Assembly (NCBI GenBank): GCA_946885735.1
Contig: CAMPGW010000004.1
Location: 1 to 64,000, forward strand
Length of the DNA stretch: 64,000 nt
Origin: an uncultured Gammaproteobacteria bacterium
GTDB taxonomy: Bacteria; Pseudomonadota; Gammaproteobacteria; Xanthomonadales; Xanthomonadaceae
Reading direction: 5' to 3'
Position numbers and translations under genes: made by a program. Position 1 is the stretch's first letter. Every line of letters starts with the position of its first letter. This document shows, piece by piece, positions 23,085 through 33,132 of this stretch. The notes under the pieces were generated by a model. The model was given only the letters and a program-made list of their open reading frames with translations, was not told the origin of the DNA and searched no databases.

Positions 23085-24239
23085 TTAGCGCTGGGACACC
23101 GACCCGGCGGTGTCGATGCGCAATCCGCTCGCGTCCACCCGCTTCACGCCGCGCACGCCCTGCGCCAACTCGATCGCCTGGCGCTTGGACGCCGCGCTGT
23201 CGGCGGTGCCGGTCAGCGAGACGACGCCGTCGCGGGCCTCGACGTCGATGTCGTCGGCATCCACGCCGGCGCTCCACATCAGACTGGAGTTGACCTTGGC
23301 GGCCACCCAGGTGTCGCTCATCGCACGGTCGCCTTCACCGGCTTCGGCCTGCGCGACCTGTCCATTCGGATCCACGCTCAGGCGGTTGTCGACCCGCACC
23401 ACGCCCCGCGTGGTCCGCGCCAGCCGCGTCGCGGTGTTCTTCGACGCCTCGGTGTCGGCACGGCCGGTCAGCGTCACCACGCCGTTGCGGGCGCTGACCT
23501 GGATGTCGGTGCCGTCGGTCTGCGCATTCCACAGCAGGCGCGAGTTCACCATCGCCGCCAGGGTGTCGTCGGCCACGCCGCGGGTGAAGCCCGAGCCGGG
23601 CCGGTCATCGATGCGCGACTGCGCCGTGCCATCCATCCTGCGGTTCGCGTCGGTGTCCGTGCCGGTGCTGTTGCGCGTGGTGATCTCGCTGCTGACGGTG
23701 CTCGATCCGCTATTGGCATAGCTGGACGTGTCGTCCGTGGTCGAAGCGGTCCCATCCGTGCGGCTGGTGTCGCTCTGCATGTCCGTGCGCATCGGCTCGA
23801 ACACCGCGACGATCAGCATTGGATCCACCTCGATGCGGTTGTCCACCTGCGTCACGCCCTGGGCGCGCTTGGCGATGCGCTCGGCGAGCAGCTTGTCCAC
23901 CGCCGATTCGACCCGGCCGGTCAGCACCGCGCGGTCACCCTGCACGTCCACGCCCAGGCGATAGGCATTCAAGGCCGGGTTGGCGGCGTAGGTGCCCCAG
24001 ATCAGGCCTTCGCGGTAGGCATCGCGGCCCTCGCGGCTGGTCTGCGCGTCGTACGGGTTGCCGGTCATGGCGCCCGTGCGCGCCTGGTTCTGGTTCTGCT
24101 GCTGGTTCTGCTGCTGGTTCTGCGGGACCTGGTTCTGCGGGTCCTGGTTCTGCGTCGACTGCGCCATGGCGAATGCGGGCGTCATCAGCACCGCCATCGC
24201 GGCGGCCAGTCGCGTCTTCCTCGCGTTGGTCTTGTTCAT
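23085..24239 (-). CDS. Periplasmic protein with three BON domains and a Gln/Asn-rich linker
   Basis: The 384-residue protein has a signal peptide ([20 protein letters not shown], cleavage near AMAQ) followed by a QNQ-type low-complexity stretch at about 28-52. BON domains lie at about 75-145, 235-305 and 315-384, each with the V.L.G.V ... V..V.N pattern ([34 protein letters not shown]). A Ser/Thr/Asp-rich linker separates the first two. BON domains bind phospholipid or act in envelope stress (OsmY, DolP). A strong AAGGAGG supports the start. It is divergent from the kinase gene. Confidence 0.88.
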   Translation of the reverse strand: MNKTNARKTRLAAAMAVLMTPAFAMAQSTQNQDPQNQVPQNQQQNQQQNQNQARTGAMTGNPYDAQTSREGRDAYREGLIWGTYAANPALNAYRLGVDVQGDRAVLTGRVESAVDKLLAERIAKRAQGVTQVDNRIEVDPMLIVAVFEPMRTDMQSDTSRTDGTASTTDDTSSYANSGSSTVSSEITTRNSTGTDTDANRRMDGTAQSRIDDRPGSGFTRGVADDTLAAMVNSRLLWNAQTDGTDIQVSARNGVVTLTGRADTEASKNTATRLARTTRGVVRVDNRLSVDPNGQVAQAEAGEGDRAMSDTWVAAKVNSSLMWSAGVDADDIDVEARDGVVSLTGTADSAASKRQAIELAQGVRGVKRVDASGLRIDTAGSVSQR

Positions 24240-24258
24240 GGGTTCCTCCTTGTCGAAG

Positions 24259-24301
24259 CGCCGGTCCCTCGTCGCTCGGCGAAGTGCCGGGAGGACCGGC
24301 G
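24259..24301. other. Dyad in the BON-gene leader
   Basis: CGCCGGTCC (24259-24267) and GGACCGGCG (24293-24301) form a 9-base-pair stem around a 25-base interior. It lies within the 190-base divergent region between the BON gene and the kinase gene, about 20 bases before the BON start codon. It could fold in the BON mRNA leader; function unknown. Confidence 0.4.
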
Positions 24302-24429
24302 TTGGGTGAGGCGGCAAGTCCACCCGAAGGTTTCGGGGCGCCTGCCTGACCCAGTCCGGACAGTCTACGCGGCAGCCTCTGAACTCGCGGTTAAATGCCG
24401 GTTGAACGAACTCGGGCTATGCTCTGCCC

Positions 24430-27165
24430 ATGGCTGCCGATATCCCCTCGATCCCCGGCTACCGCATCCTCCGCGTGCTCGGCCAGGGCGGCATGGCGAC
24501 GGTCTACCTCGCCGAGCAGGAATCGCTGGGCCGGCAGGTCGCGCTGAAGCTGCTGGCGGATCGCTACGCGTCCGACCCGGAAGCCTCCGAGCGCTTCGTC
24601 CGCGAGGCCCGCACCGCAGCACGGCTGGTGCACCGCCACATCGTCGGCGTCCACGACGTCGGCAGCCACGACGGTCGGCCCTACCTGGCGATGGAGTATC
24701 TCCCCGGCGACACCGTGCCGGCCACGCGCACGGCCCCGGCCGAAGCGCTGCAGGCGGTGCGCGAGATCGCGCTGGCGCTCGACCACGCGCACCGCGAGGG
24801 CGTGGTGCACCGCGACATCAAGCCCGAGAACATCCTGCGCCGCGCCGACGGTTCGCACGCGCTGGCGGATTTCGGCATCGCCCGCACCGCCGATGCCGCC
24901 GCGCCGATGACCCGCGACGGCGTCACCCTCGGCACCCCGCACTACATGAGCCCGGAGCAGCTGCAGGGCAAGCCGCTCGACGGCCGCGCCGACCTCTACA
25001 GCCTCGGCGTGGTGCTCTACCAGTTGCTCACCGGCGCGCTTCCCTACCAGGGCACCGACGGCTGGAGCGTCGGCGTGCAGCACATCAGCGCGCCGATCCC
25101 ACGTTTGCCCGCCGAGCTCGCCCGCCTGCAGCCGCTGGTGGACGCGCTGATGGCCAAGGATCCGGCCGATCGCCCGCAGACCGGCGCCGAGGCGGCGCAG
25201 CGGATCGAAGCCGCGCAGGCCGGCCTGACGCCGGGCCTCGCGCAACCGACGCTCGCGCTGCCGACACGCACCCAGGCGCCGCCGCGTCGCGCCGTGGTGC
25301 TGGTGGCTGCAGCCGCCTTGTTCGCCTTCGCCGGCTGGGCCGGCTGGCAATTGCTGGCCAGGCCGGATTCCGCGGCAACGCCGGCGACGGTCGCCAGCGC
25401 CGCGCCCGCCGCGCGCGTGGACCGCAGCATCGCCGTCCTGCCGCTGGCCAACCTCGGCGGAAAGCAGGAGAACGAGTACTTCTCCGACGGCCTCTCCGAA
25501 ACCATGCTCGACATGCTGGCCCGCGTGCCCGACCTGCGGGTGATCGCGCGCACCTCCAGCTTCGCCTTCAAGGACCGCAACGAGGACGCGCGCAAGATCG
25601 GCGCCGCGCTCGGCGCCGCACATCTGCTGCAGGGCAGCGTGCAGCAGAGCGGCAACCGCGTGCGCATCACCGCGCAGCTGGTGCGCGCCAGCGACGGCGT
25701 CAACATCTGGTCGCAAAGTTATGATCGCGAGCTGGCCGACGTCTTCAAGATCCAGGACGAGGTCGCCACCGAAGTCGTCACCGCCCTGCAGGGCGCCTTG
25801 CCACGCGCCGACCGCCAGCGCCTGCTGGCGCCGCGCACCACCAACCTCGCCGCCTACCGCGAATACCTCAAGGGCAATGCCCTGCTACGACTGCGCCGGG
25901 TGGACGAGCTGCGTGAAGCCCTGCAGCATTTCGAGAAGGCCATCGCGCTGGACCCGGCCTACGCCGCCGCGCACGTGGGTGCGGCCAATGCGCTGATCCT
26001 TCTCGAGACGCACGCGGGACTCACGCCGGAGGAAGAAAAGGAACGCGAGCGGCTGATCGCGCGCGCCCTCGAGCTCGACCCGGACTCGGGCGAGGCACAC
26101 ATCGCCCGCGCCGCCCTGTTCCAGTTCAAGGATCCGGTGGCGGCGGAACGCCTGTTCAAACGCGGCCTCGAGCTCTCTCCCAACTACGCGACCGGCTGGC
26201 AGTGGTACTCCGAACTGCTCAGCAACGACCTGGGGCGGTCCGAGGAAGCCCTGCCGGCGATCCAGCGCGCCGTGCAGCTCGACCCGCTCGCGCCGATCAT
26301 CCTGGCCGAGCTGGCGCGCGTGTACCAAACCCTGGGTCGCAACGACGATGCGGTTCGCGTCGCCGAAGACCTGACCCGCCGCTTTCCCAAGTTCCCGCAG
26401 GGCCACGCGCTGGTCGCCGACCTGAGGCTCTGGCGCGGCGACCTGGCGGGCGCGCTACGCGCACAGGAACGCCGCATCGCCACCGATCCCTCTTCCGTGC
26501 GCGCGCGCATCGCCCGCTGCGGCACCTTGCTGGAGGTCGGCGCGCTCGATGCGGCGCGCCGCTGTCGCGATGCACTGGGTGGCCATCCGGATGCGCAGCG
26601 CTGGATCCAGGACTTCGAGGTGTCGAGCGCCCTGATGAAGGGCGACCTCGACGCGGCCGAGCGCGGCGTGGACGCCAATCCGAGCCCGGAGCCCTGGCAG
26701 AAGGCCTGGCTGTTGCGCATGCGCGGCCGGCCAGCCGAGGCGATGGAACTCTATCGGCAGCTGTGGCCGCAGTACCTGGCGCAGCCGCTCGGCACGCCGA
26801 CGGTGTCCTCGCCTTACGACGCGATCGATTCCGCGGCGGCCTTGATGGACCTCGGGCGGCGCGAGCAGGCGGAGGCGTTGCTGCGCTACGTGCTCGACGC
26901 CACCGCGTCGCGGCCGCGCACCGGGCGGGTCGGCCGCGGCTGGTCGGAGGTGTTCGCGCATACCTTGCTGGGGGAGCCGCTGCAGGCCTGCCGCGTGATC
27001 GAGACGGCAGCCACGGAGCGTTACGTCAGCAGCCACCTGATGCTCGCGCACGACAGGGACCTGGCGCCCCTGCGCCGCCACGCCTGCTTCGCGCCCGCCT
27101 ACGCCAAGGTACAGGCCGAGGCCCGCCGACAGGTCGCCGAAGCCGAGAAGGCCGGCCTGCTCTAG
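24430..27165 (+). CDS. Membrane Ser/Thr protein kinase fused to TolB-N-like and TPR domains
   Basis: In this 911-residue protein the N-terminal Hanks-type kinase (about 10-265) shows the glycine loop [12 protein letters not shown], catalytic Lys K40, HRDIKPEN (D129), DFG and APE-like MSPEQ. One transmembrane segment lies at about 288-309. The outer part begins with a domain found in bacterial adenylate-cyclase and TPR regulators ([32 protein letters not shown]), followed by TPR-like repeats to the end. The likely substrate and signal are unknown. It is on the opposite strand to its neighbours pgeF and the BON gene, a likely insertion into the rluD-pgeF-clpB order. Confidence 0.9.
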   Translation: MAADIPSIPGYRILRVLGQGGMATVYLAEQESLGRQVALKLLADRYASDPEASERFVREARTAARLVHRHIVGVHDVGSHDGRPYLAMEYLPGDTVPATRTAPAEALQAVREIALALDHAHREGVVHRDIKPENILRRADGSHALADFGIARTADAAAPMTRDGVTLGTPHYMSPEQLQGKPLDGRADLYSLGVVLYQLLTGALPYQGTDGWSVGVQHISAPIPRLPAELARLQPLVDALMAKDPADRPQTGAEAAQRIEAAQAGLTPGLAQPTLALPTRTQAPPRRAVVLVAAAALFAFAGWAGWQLLARPDSAATPATVASAAPAARVDRSIAVLPLANLGGKQENEYFSDGLSETMLDMLARVPDLRVIARTSSFAFKDRNEDARKIGAALGAAHLLQGSVQQSGNRVRITAQLVRASDGVNIWSQSYDRELADVFKIQDEVATEVVTALQGALPRADRQRLLAPRTTNLAAYREYLKGNALLRLRRVDELREALQHFEKAIALDPAYAAAHVGAANALILLETHAGLTPEEEKERERLIARALELDPDSGEAHIARAALFQFKDPVAAERLFKRGLELSPNYATGWQWYSELLSNDLGRSEEALPAIQRAVQLDPLAPIILAELARVYQTLGRNDDAVRVAEDLTRRFPKFPQGHALVADLRLWRGDLAGALRAQERRIATDPSSVRARIARCGTLLEVGALDAARRCRDALGGHPDAQRWIQDFEVSSALMKGDLDAAERGVDANPSPEPWQKAWLLRMRGRPAEAMELYRQLWPQYLAQPLGTPTVSSPYDAIDSAAALMDLGRREQAEALLRYVLDATASRPRTGRVGRGWSEVFAHTLLGEPLQACRVIETAATERYVSSHLMLAHDRDLAPLRRHACFAPAYAKVQAEARRQVAEAEKAGLL

Positions 27166-27168
27166 CCT

Positions 27169-27918
27169 TCAGTCCGACCCGAGCCAGACCAGGCTGGCCA
27201 TGCGCCCACTCACGCCATCGCGGCGGTGGGAGAAAAACCGCGCCGGATCGCCGATCGTGTCGAACGAACCGCCGTACACGGCCTGCACGCCCACCGCGCG
27301 CAGCCGACGCCGCGCCAGCATCGGCAGGTCCACGCGCCAGTGGCCGGGCCGGGTTTCGGCGAAGGCTACCGCGGCCCCCGAATCCGCATCCACGAAGGCC
27401 GAGCGCACGTCTTCGCCGATTTCATACGACGCCGGTCCCGCGGCCGGGCCCAGCCACGCCATCAGCGAACCCGGCGCTGCCTGCATCGCCGCCACCGTCG
27501 CTTCCAGCACGCCGCCGGCCAGCCCGCGCCAGCCTGCATGCGCGGCGGCCACCTCTTCGCCGGCCATGTCGCAGAACAATACCGGCAGGCAATCCGCGGT
27601 CAGGATCGCCAGCACCACGCCGGACTTGCCGGTGACGGACGCATCGGCGACGGGCTCGTCCACGTGCCACGGCGGCCCATCCACGCGCAGCACGCCGGCG
27701 CCATGCACCTGCTGCAACCATGCGGGTTCAGCAGGTAGCGCCAGCAGCTCGCGCAACGCGCGCCGGTTCTCGCGCGCATTCGCAGGCTCGTCGCCGCAGC
27801 GCAGCCCCAGGTTGAAGTCGTCGAACGGCGCGGGCGACGCCCCTGCGCCATGCCGCAGCGTGCTGCAGGCGCGCACCCGCGGCGGCGCGGGCCAGTCGGG
27901 CGTCAGGAAGGCGCCCAT
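27169..27918 (-). CDS. pgeF: Peptidoglycan editing factor PgeF (YfiH, laccase-like fold)
   Basis: The 249-residue protein of the YfiH/DUF152 family shows the metal-site segments QQVHGAGV, LTADCLPVLF and AAHAGWRGL, giving the His, Cys, His ligand set. Homologues act on purine nucleosides and prevent misincorporation of L-Ser into peptidoglycan precursors. It lies 6 bases after rluD on the same strand, the conserved arrangement. Confidence 0.93.
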   Translation of the reverse strand: MGAFLTPDWPAPPRVRACSTLRHGAGASPAPFDDFNLGLRCGDEPANARENRRALRELLALPAEPAWLQQVHGAGVLRVDGPPWHVDEPVADASVTGKSGVVLAILTADCLPVLFCDMAGEEVAAAHAGWRGLAGGVLEATVAAMQAAPGSLMAWLGPAAGPASYEIGEDVRSAFVDADSGAAVAFAETRPGHWRVDLPMLARRRLRAVGVQAVYGGSFDTIGDPARFFSHRRDGVSGRMASLVWLGSD

Positions 27919-27924
27919 CCGCGC

Positions 27925-28956
27925 CTAACCGGTGAAGGCGGCCGTATCGGCCCGCAGGGTCGCCACCAGCGCCTGCATGTCGGCCGGCATCGGCGATTCG
28001 GTGGTGATCTCTTCGCCGCTGGCCGGATGGCGGAAGCTCAGCTTCTCGGCGTGCAGGGCCTGGCGCCGGAAGGTGCGCAGCGCCTCCACCAGCTCCGGCG
28101 TCGCCGCCTTCGGCAACCTGAAGCTGCCGCCGTACAGCGGATCGCCGATCAGCGGGTGGCGGGCGTGCGCCATGTGCACGCGGATCTGGTGGGTGCGGCC
28201 GGTCTCCAGGCGGCACTCGACCAGGGTGTGCGCACGGAAGCGCTCGCGCACGCGGTAATGCGTCACTGCGTCCTTGCCCTGGCCTTCCTTCACCACCGCC
28301 TGTCGCACGCGGTCGGTGGGGTGGCGGCCGATCGGCGCGTTCACCGTGCTGCCGGCGATCATCGGACCCACGACCACCGCCACGTACTGGCGATGCACCT
28401 CGCGGCCCGACAGCTGCTCGATCAGGCCCGCGTGCGCGCGCAGCGAGCGCGCCACCACCATCAGGCCCGAGGTGTCCTTGTCGAGGCGGTGGACGATGCC
28501 CGCGCGTGGCAGTTCAGCCAGCTTCGGGTCGAAGTGCAGCAAGGCGTTGACCAGGGTGCCGCGCGGGTTGCCGGCGCCCGGATGCACCACCAGCCCGGCC
28601 GGCTTGTCGATCACCAGCACGTCGGCGTCCTGGTAACGGATCTCCAGCGGGATGTCCTCGGCCTCCGAACGCGTCTCCACGCTGGTGCGCAGGCTCACCG
28701 TCACCGTCTCGCCGCCGCGGACCGGGTCACGCGGGCGCACGGCCTGGCCGTCGAGCAGGGCGTCGCCCGCCTTGATCCATTCAGCCAGGCGCGACCGGGA
28801 GAACTCCGGGAACATCTCGGCGAGGGCCTGGTCGAAGCGTCGGCCGGCCAATTCAACCGGCACGGCGGCCTCCTGCAGCTCGAAATCGCCGTCCTCCGGC
28901 TCGCCTTCCATGGGGTGCGCTGCGGACGGGTCCGCGGGGGTGTTTGCTGGGTTCAT
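27925..28956 (-). CDS. rluD: 23S rRNA pseudouridine synthase RluD
   Basis: The 343-residue protein has an N-terminal S4 RNA-binding domain ([20 protein letters not shown]) and the RluA-family catalytic motif [14 protein letters not shown] with its catalytic Asp. RluD modifies helix 69 of 23S rRNA (positions 1911, 1915 and 1917 in E. coli). It is divergent from bamD across 49 bases, an arrangement also seen in E. coli. Confidence 0.96.
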   Translation of the reverse strand: MNPANTPADPSAAHPMEGEPEDGDFELQEAAVPVELAGRRFDQALAEMFPEFSRSRLAEWIKAGDALLDGQAVRPRDPVRGGETVTVSLRTSVETRSEAEDIPLEIRYQDADVLVIDKPAGLVVHPGAGNPRGTLVNALLHFDPKLAELPRAGIVHRLDKDTSGLMVVARSLRAHAGLIEQLSGREVHRQYVAVVVGPMIAGSTVNAPIGRHPTDRVRQAVVKEGQGKDAVTHYRVRERFRAHTLVECRLETGRTHQIRVHMAHARHPLIGDPLYGGSFRLPKAATPELVEALRTFRRQALHAEKLSFRHPASGEEITTESPMPADMQALVATLRADTAAFTG

Positions 28957-29005
28957 GCGTTATTATCCCCCACTCCCGACCTACCCGCCCAGGCAGACGT
29001 CCTCG

Positions 29006-29851
29006 ATGATGCGTTCCCACGGCTTCTTGCGCTTCGCCCTCCTCCTCGCGCTGGTGCTGGCCCTGCCGGGCTGCAAGACGGTCGGCGGCTGGTTCGGGAA
29101 AGGATCCCAGGACAAGACCGAGACGCTGCCGGTCGAGCAGCTGTACGCCGAGGCCAAGGAAAACCTGGACGACCGCGACTTCGCCGACGCCAACCGCTAT
29201 TACGGGCGCCTGATCGCGCGTTTCCCGTTCGGCCCCTATTCCGAGCAGGCCCAGCTCGAACAGGCTTACGCCCTGTACAAGAGCGGCAAGCCGGAGGACG
29301 CCACCTCGGCCATCGAGCGCTTCATCCGCACCTATCCGCGCCACCCGCACATCGATTACGCCTACTACCTCAAGGCGGTGATCAACTTCGACCGCAACGT
29401 CACCTTCTTCACCCGGGTCTTCCGCTCGGACGTGTCGGCGCGTGACCTCAACGGGCCGACGCAGAGCTACAACGACTTCGCCGACGTCATCAGCCGTTAC
29501 CCGAACAGCCGCTACGCCGCCGACGCGCGCCAGCGCATGGTGTACCTGCGCAACCAACTGGCCCGGCACGAGCGCAACGTCGGCCTGTACTACTACCGTC
29601 GCGGCGCCTACGTGGCCGCGGCCGGCCGCGGCAAGTACCTGCTCGAGGCCTACCCGCGTTCGGAATACCAGGCCGATGCCGTGGCGCTGATGGCGGCCTC
29701 CTACAAGGCCCTTGGCCAGAAGCAGCTGGCCGACGACGCGGCCGCGGTACTCAAGCTCAACGCGCCGGACCATCCGTACCTGGCGGGCGAATGGCCCCGC
29801 GAGCGCGGCGTGTGGCGCCGGCTCAATCCCTTCAAGGGCGAGCTGAAGTAG
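29006..29851 (+). CDS. bamD: Outer membrane protein assembly factor BamD
   Basis: The 281-residue lipoprotein has a signal peptide and lipobox LPGC (C23), followed by tandem TPRs (VEQLYAEAKENLDDRDFADA, FPFGPYSEQAQLEQAYALYK). BamD is the essential lipoprotein of the BAM complex that inserts beta-barrels. ATGs at 29006 and 29009 are both possible. The short AT-rich stretch TTATTATC at about 28963-28970 is the likely promoter area of this divergent region. Confidence 0.96.
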   Translation: MMRSHGFLRFALLLALVLALPGCKTVGGWFGKGSQDKTETLPVEQLYAEAKENLDDRDFADANRYYGRLIARFPFGPYSEQAQLEQAYALYKSGKPEDATSAIERFIRTYPRHPHIDYAYYLKAVINFDRNVTFFTRVFRSDVSARDLNGPTQSYNDFADVISRYPNSRYAADARQRMVYLRNQLARHERNVGLYYYRRGAYVAAAGRGKYLLEAYPRSEYQADAVALMAASYKALGQKQLADDAAAVLKLNAPDHPYLAGEWPRERGVWRRLNPFKGELK

Positions 29852-29863
29852 GGTTGGGCCTGC

Positions 29864-29993
29864 GTTGGGCGGCCACGGACGGGCGGTGTCCCTCGTCGGG
29901 GGACGCCGTGAATACGTCCTTGTAGGCTCGTCGGCGCCATCCATGGCGCCGAAGCCCCCGCTGAGGGACACCGCCCGCCCGTGACCACCCACC
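29864..29993. repeat. Cloverleaf-like palindromic element E (single copy)
   Basis: Outer arms at about 29871-29894 and 29963-29986 pair over 24 bases with few mismatches (CGGGCGGTGTCCCTC against GAGGGACACCGCCCG). A short hairpin GGACG/CGTCC (29901-29919) and a perfect one TCGGCGCCA-tcca-TGGCGCCGA (29931-29952) lie inside. The second hairpin uses the same tcca loop as element C. It sits between the convergent bamD and lipocalin genes and may terminate both. Confidence 0.85.
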
Positions 29994-30015
29994 GCCGGAT
30001 GTGTGTGGGGTGTGT

Positions 30016-30540
30016 TTACTTCACGTCCGGGCTGATCAGCAGTTCCGCGACGGGATAGCCACGGCGCTTGGCGCGATTCCTGATGTCGTCGAAGGTAGCT
30101 TTGTCGAGCGCCGGGGTTCTCGAGAGGATCCACATCGCGTCGCGGTCGGGGCCGCCTACGACGGCCCAGCGGTAGTCGGGGTCGAGATCCACGACCCAGT
30201 AGTCGGCCCAGACCGCGGGAATCCAGCTGAGCCATTCCGGGCCGAAACGTACCTCCAGGGCGCCGGGCTTGCCGGGCACGGGGCGGGCTTCACCGAGGGC
30301 GCGCTGGGTCTTGCCGTCTTTCGTGCGGCAGGCGTTGTCCACGGTGATATTGCCGTCGGGCTGGCGCGTGTAAGTCGCCGTCACGTCCGCCACGCACTTG
30401 CGCTGGAAGTACATCGGCAGGCGCGCGACCTCGTGCCAGCGGCCTTCGTAGCGGGCGAGGTCGAGGGCGGGCACGGGGGTGTTGGGCAGTGGCGCCGCGG
30501 ACGCGGTCGCCGCGAGAAGCATCAGCGTGGAAAGGAGCAT
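30016..30540 (-). CDS. Secreted lipocalin (Blc-like)
   Basis: The 174-residue protein has a cleavable signal peptide (MLLSTLMLLAATASAAP) and the lipocalin signature YEGRWHEVARLP (GxW), with later family segments YWVVDLDPDYRWAVVG and WILSRTPALD. Bacterial lipocalins bind lysophospholipids or fatty acids. Unlike E. coli Blc there is no lipobox Cys, so it is probably soluble in the periplasm. The start at 30540 follows GCGAGG; a GTG 9 codons upstream is less likely. Confidence 0.92.
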   Translation of the reverse strand: MLLSTLMLLAATASAAPLPNTPVPALDLARYEGRWHEVARLPMYFQRKCVADVTATYTRQPDGNITVDNACRTKDGKTQRALGEARPVPGKPGALEVRFGPEWLSWIPAVWADYWVVDLDPDYRWAVVGGPDRDAMWILSRTPALDKATFDDIRNRAKRRGYPVAELLISPDVK

Positions 30541-30617
30541 GAGCGGCCTCGCTTCAGACGGGGCCACCAGTTTCCTCCGATCGGCATGAAGCGGACTTTC
30601 ACAAGCCTGAGCGCTGG

Positions 30618-32243
30618 CTAATCCACGTATCCGGAGCTGATCGGGTAGCGCCGCTCACGGCCGAAGGCGCGGCGCGAGAGCTTGGGCCCGGGCGCCGCCT
30701 GGCGGCGCTTCCACTCGCTGTTGCGCACCAGCCGCAGCACGCGGGCGACGGTGTCGGCATCAAAGCCGTCGAGCACGATCTCGGCGGGCGAGCGCTCCTG
30801 GTCCACGTAGCGCGAGAGGATGCCGTCGAGCACTTCGTAGGGCGGCAGCGAGTCCTGGTCGGTCTGGTTCTCGCGCAGTTCGGCCGAAGGCGCGCGGGTG
30901 ATCACGCCCTCGGGGATGACCTCGCCGTCGCCCTGCGCATTGCGCCAGCGGCACAGCGCGTAGACCTCGGTCTTGTACAGGTCCTTGATCGGCGCGAAGC
31001 CGCCGCACATGTCGCCGTAGATGGTCGCGTAGCCGACCGCGTACTCGCTCTTGTTGCCGGTGGTCAGCAGCAGGCCGCCGAACTTGTTCGACATCGCCAT
31101 CAGCAGGGCGCCGCGGCTGCGCGACTGCAGGTTTTCCTCGGTCACGTCCGCGGGGCGGTCGGCGAACATCGGCGCCAGCGCCTGCAGGAAGCCCTCGAAG
31201 GGCGGCGCGATCGGCACCGACTCCAGGCGCACGCCCAACTTGCGCGCCTGCTCCGCGGCAAGGTCGTTGCTCACGTTCGCGGTGTAGCGCGAAGGCAGCC
31301 GCACCGCGGCCACGTGCTCCGGCCCGAGCGCCTCGGCGGCCAGCGCCAGCACCAGCGCGGAGTCCACGCCGCCGGACAATCCCAGCCAGGCATCCTTGAA
31401 GCCGTTCTTGCCGCAATAGTCGCGGATGCCGCGCACGATCGCCTGCCAGTTCAGGGCCTCGGCGCATTCGTCTCCGGCCTCGGGCCAGGTGGTGCGGGTG
31501 AACTTGCGCGATGCCGCGTCGTAGTCGGCGACCAGCAACGCGTCGGAAAAGGCACGCGCCGCCGGATGCACTTGGCCGTCGCCGTCGGCGAGGTCCGACG
31601 CGCCGTCGAACACCAGTTCGTCCTGCCCGCCGACGACATTGAGGTAGGCGATGCCGACGCCTGTTTCGCCCACGCGCTGGGCCAGCAGCGCATCACGCTG
31701 CTCCGACTTGCCACGCTCGAACGGGGAGGCATTCGGCACCACCACCAGCTGCGCGCCCAGCGCCACGGTCTGCGCCAGCGGCTCGGCGAACCACAGGTCC
31801 TCGCAGATCACCAGGCCGACCGTCGTCTCGCCGACGGTAAACGTGCAGGGATCGGTATCGGCGCTGAAGTAGCGGCGCTCGTCGAACACCGCGTAATTGG
31901 GCAGTTCGCGCTTGTGGTAGGTCTGCTCGATCGCGCCGTCGCGCAGCACGCTGGCGGCATTGAACACCACCGGCCCGACCGCGCGCGGCCAGCCGACCAC
32001 CGCGACGATGCCCTGCACCTGCGCGGCCAGCGCTTCCATCGCCTGCTGGCACTGCGCCAGGAAGGCCGGGCGCAGCAGCAGGTCCTCCGGCGGGTAACCG
32101 GACAGGGCCAGTTCGGGGAACAGCACCAGGTCGGCGCCGTGGACGTCGCGCGCCTCGGCAACGAGTTTCACGATGCGCGCGGCATTGGCCTGGATCGCGC
32201 CGACCGGGAAGTCGAACTGGGCGAGCGCGATCCGCAGGGCCAT
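30618..32243 (-). CDS. nadE: Glutamine-dependent NAD+ synthetase
   Basis: The 541-residue enzyme has an N-terminal carbon-nitrogen hydrolase domain (catalytic E44 in LFPELALSGY, Lys in YHKRELPNY, Cys in LVICEDLWF). It is fused to a C-terminal NAD synthetase domain with the PP-loop LGLSGGVDSALVL. It releases ammonia from glutamine and amidates deamido-NAD. The open frame continues 18 codons upstream, overlapping sucD, so ATG 32243 is preferred. It lies 7 bases after sucD on the same strand. Confidence 0.96.
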   Translation of the reverse strand: MALRIALAQFDFPVGAIQANAARIVKLVAEARDVHGADLVLFPELALSGYPPEDLLLRPAFLAQCQQAMEALAAQVQGIVAVVGWPRAVGPVVFNAASVLRDGAIEQTYHKRELPNYAVFDERRYFSADTDPCTFTVGETTVGLVICEDLWFAEPLAQTVALGAQLVVVPNASPFERGKSEQRDALLAQRVGETGVGIAYLNVVGGQDELVFDGASDLADGDGQVHPAARAFSDALLVADYDAASRKFTRTTWPEAGDECAEALNWQAIVRGIRDYCGKNGFKDAWLGLSGGVDSALVLALAAEALGPEHVAAVRLPSRYTANVSNDLAAEQARKLGVRLESVPIAPPFEGFLQALAPMFADRPADVTEENLQSRSRGALLMAMSNKFGGLLLTTGNKSEYAVGYATIYGDMCGGFAPIKDLYKTEVYALCRWRNAQGDGEVIPEGVITRAPSAELRENQTDQDSLPPYEVLDGILSRYVDQERSPAEIVLDGFDADTVARVLRLVRNSEWKRRQAAPGPKLSRRAFGRERRYPISSGYVD

Positions 32244-32250
32244 GGCCGGA

Positions 32251-33132
32251 TCAGCCCTTCGCGGCCAGCCTCTCGGCAATCGCCTTGCCGAGGTCACCGG
32301 GCGAGCGCACCGTGGTCACGCCCGCCGCATCCAGCGCCGCGAACTTGCCCTTTGCCGTGCCCTTGCCGCCGCTGGCGATCGCGCCGGCATGGCCCATGCG
32401 CTTGCCTTCCGGCGCGCTGGCGCCGGCGATGAAGCCGACCACGGGCTTGGTCACGTACTCGGAAATGAACTCGGCCGCCTCTTCCTCGGCGCTGCCGCCG
32501 ATCTCGCCGACCATGATGATGCCCTCGGTCTGCTCGTCGTCCTGGAACAGGCGCAGGCAGTCGATGAAGTTCATGCCCTGCATCGGGTCGCCGCCGATGC
32601 CGATGACCGTGCTCTGGCCGAGGCCGGCGTCGGTCGTCTGCTTCACGGCCTCATAGGTCAGCGTACCCGAGCGCGAGACGATCGCGATCTTGCCCGGCAG
32701 GTGGATGTGCCCCGGCATGATGCCGATCTTGCACTCGCCGGGGGTGATGATGCCCGGGCAGTTCGGCCCGATCAGCACCACGTCGTCGTAGCGCTTGAGG
32801 GCGTTCTTCACCCGCAGCATGTCCAGCACCGGGATGCCCTCGGTGATGCACACGATCACCCGGATGCCGGCGTCGGCGGCTTCCAGGATGGCGTCGGCCG
32901 CGAACGGCGGCGGCACGTAGATCACGCTGGCGTCGGCGCCGGTCTCGTCAACCGCGTCCTGCACCGTGTCGAACACCGGCAGGCCCAGGTGCTTGCTGCC
33001 ACCCTTGCCCGGCGTCACGCCGCCGACCACCTTGGTGCCGTAGTCCAGCATCTGCTCGGCGTGGAAGGTGCCTTGGGTGCCGGTGAAGCCCTGCACGATC
33101 ACCTTGGTCTTCTTGTTGACGAGAACGCTCAT
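32251..33132 (-). CDS. sucD: Succinyl-CoA ligase alpha subunit
   Basis: The 293-residue TCA-cycle enzyme subunit has an N-terminal CoA-binding domain ([18 protein letters not shown]) and the active-site phosphohistidine region [16 protein letters not shown]. Its ATG overlaps the sucC stop as ATGA, indicating translational coupling. Confidence 0.97.
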   Translation of the reverse strand: MSVLVNKKTKVIVQGFTGTQGTFHAEQMLDYGTKVVGGVTPGKGGSKHLGLPVFDTVQDAVDETGADASVIYVPPPFAADAILEAADAGIRVIVCITEGIPVLDMLRVKNALKRYDDVVLIGPNCPGIITPGECKIGIMPGHIHLPGKIAIVSRSGTLTYEAVKQTTDAGLGQSTVIGIGGDPMQGMNFIDCLRLFQDDEQTEGIIMVGEIGGSAEEEAAEFISEYVTKPVVGFIAGASAPEGKRMGHAGAIASGGKGTAKGKFAALDAAGVTTVRSPGDLGKAIAERLAAKG

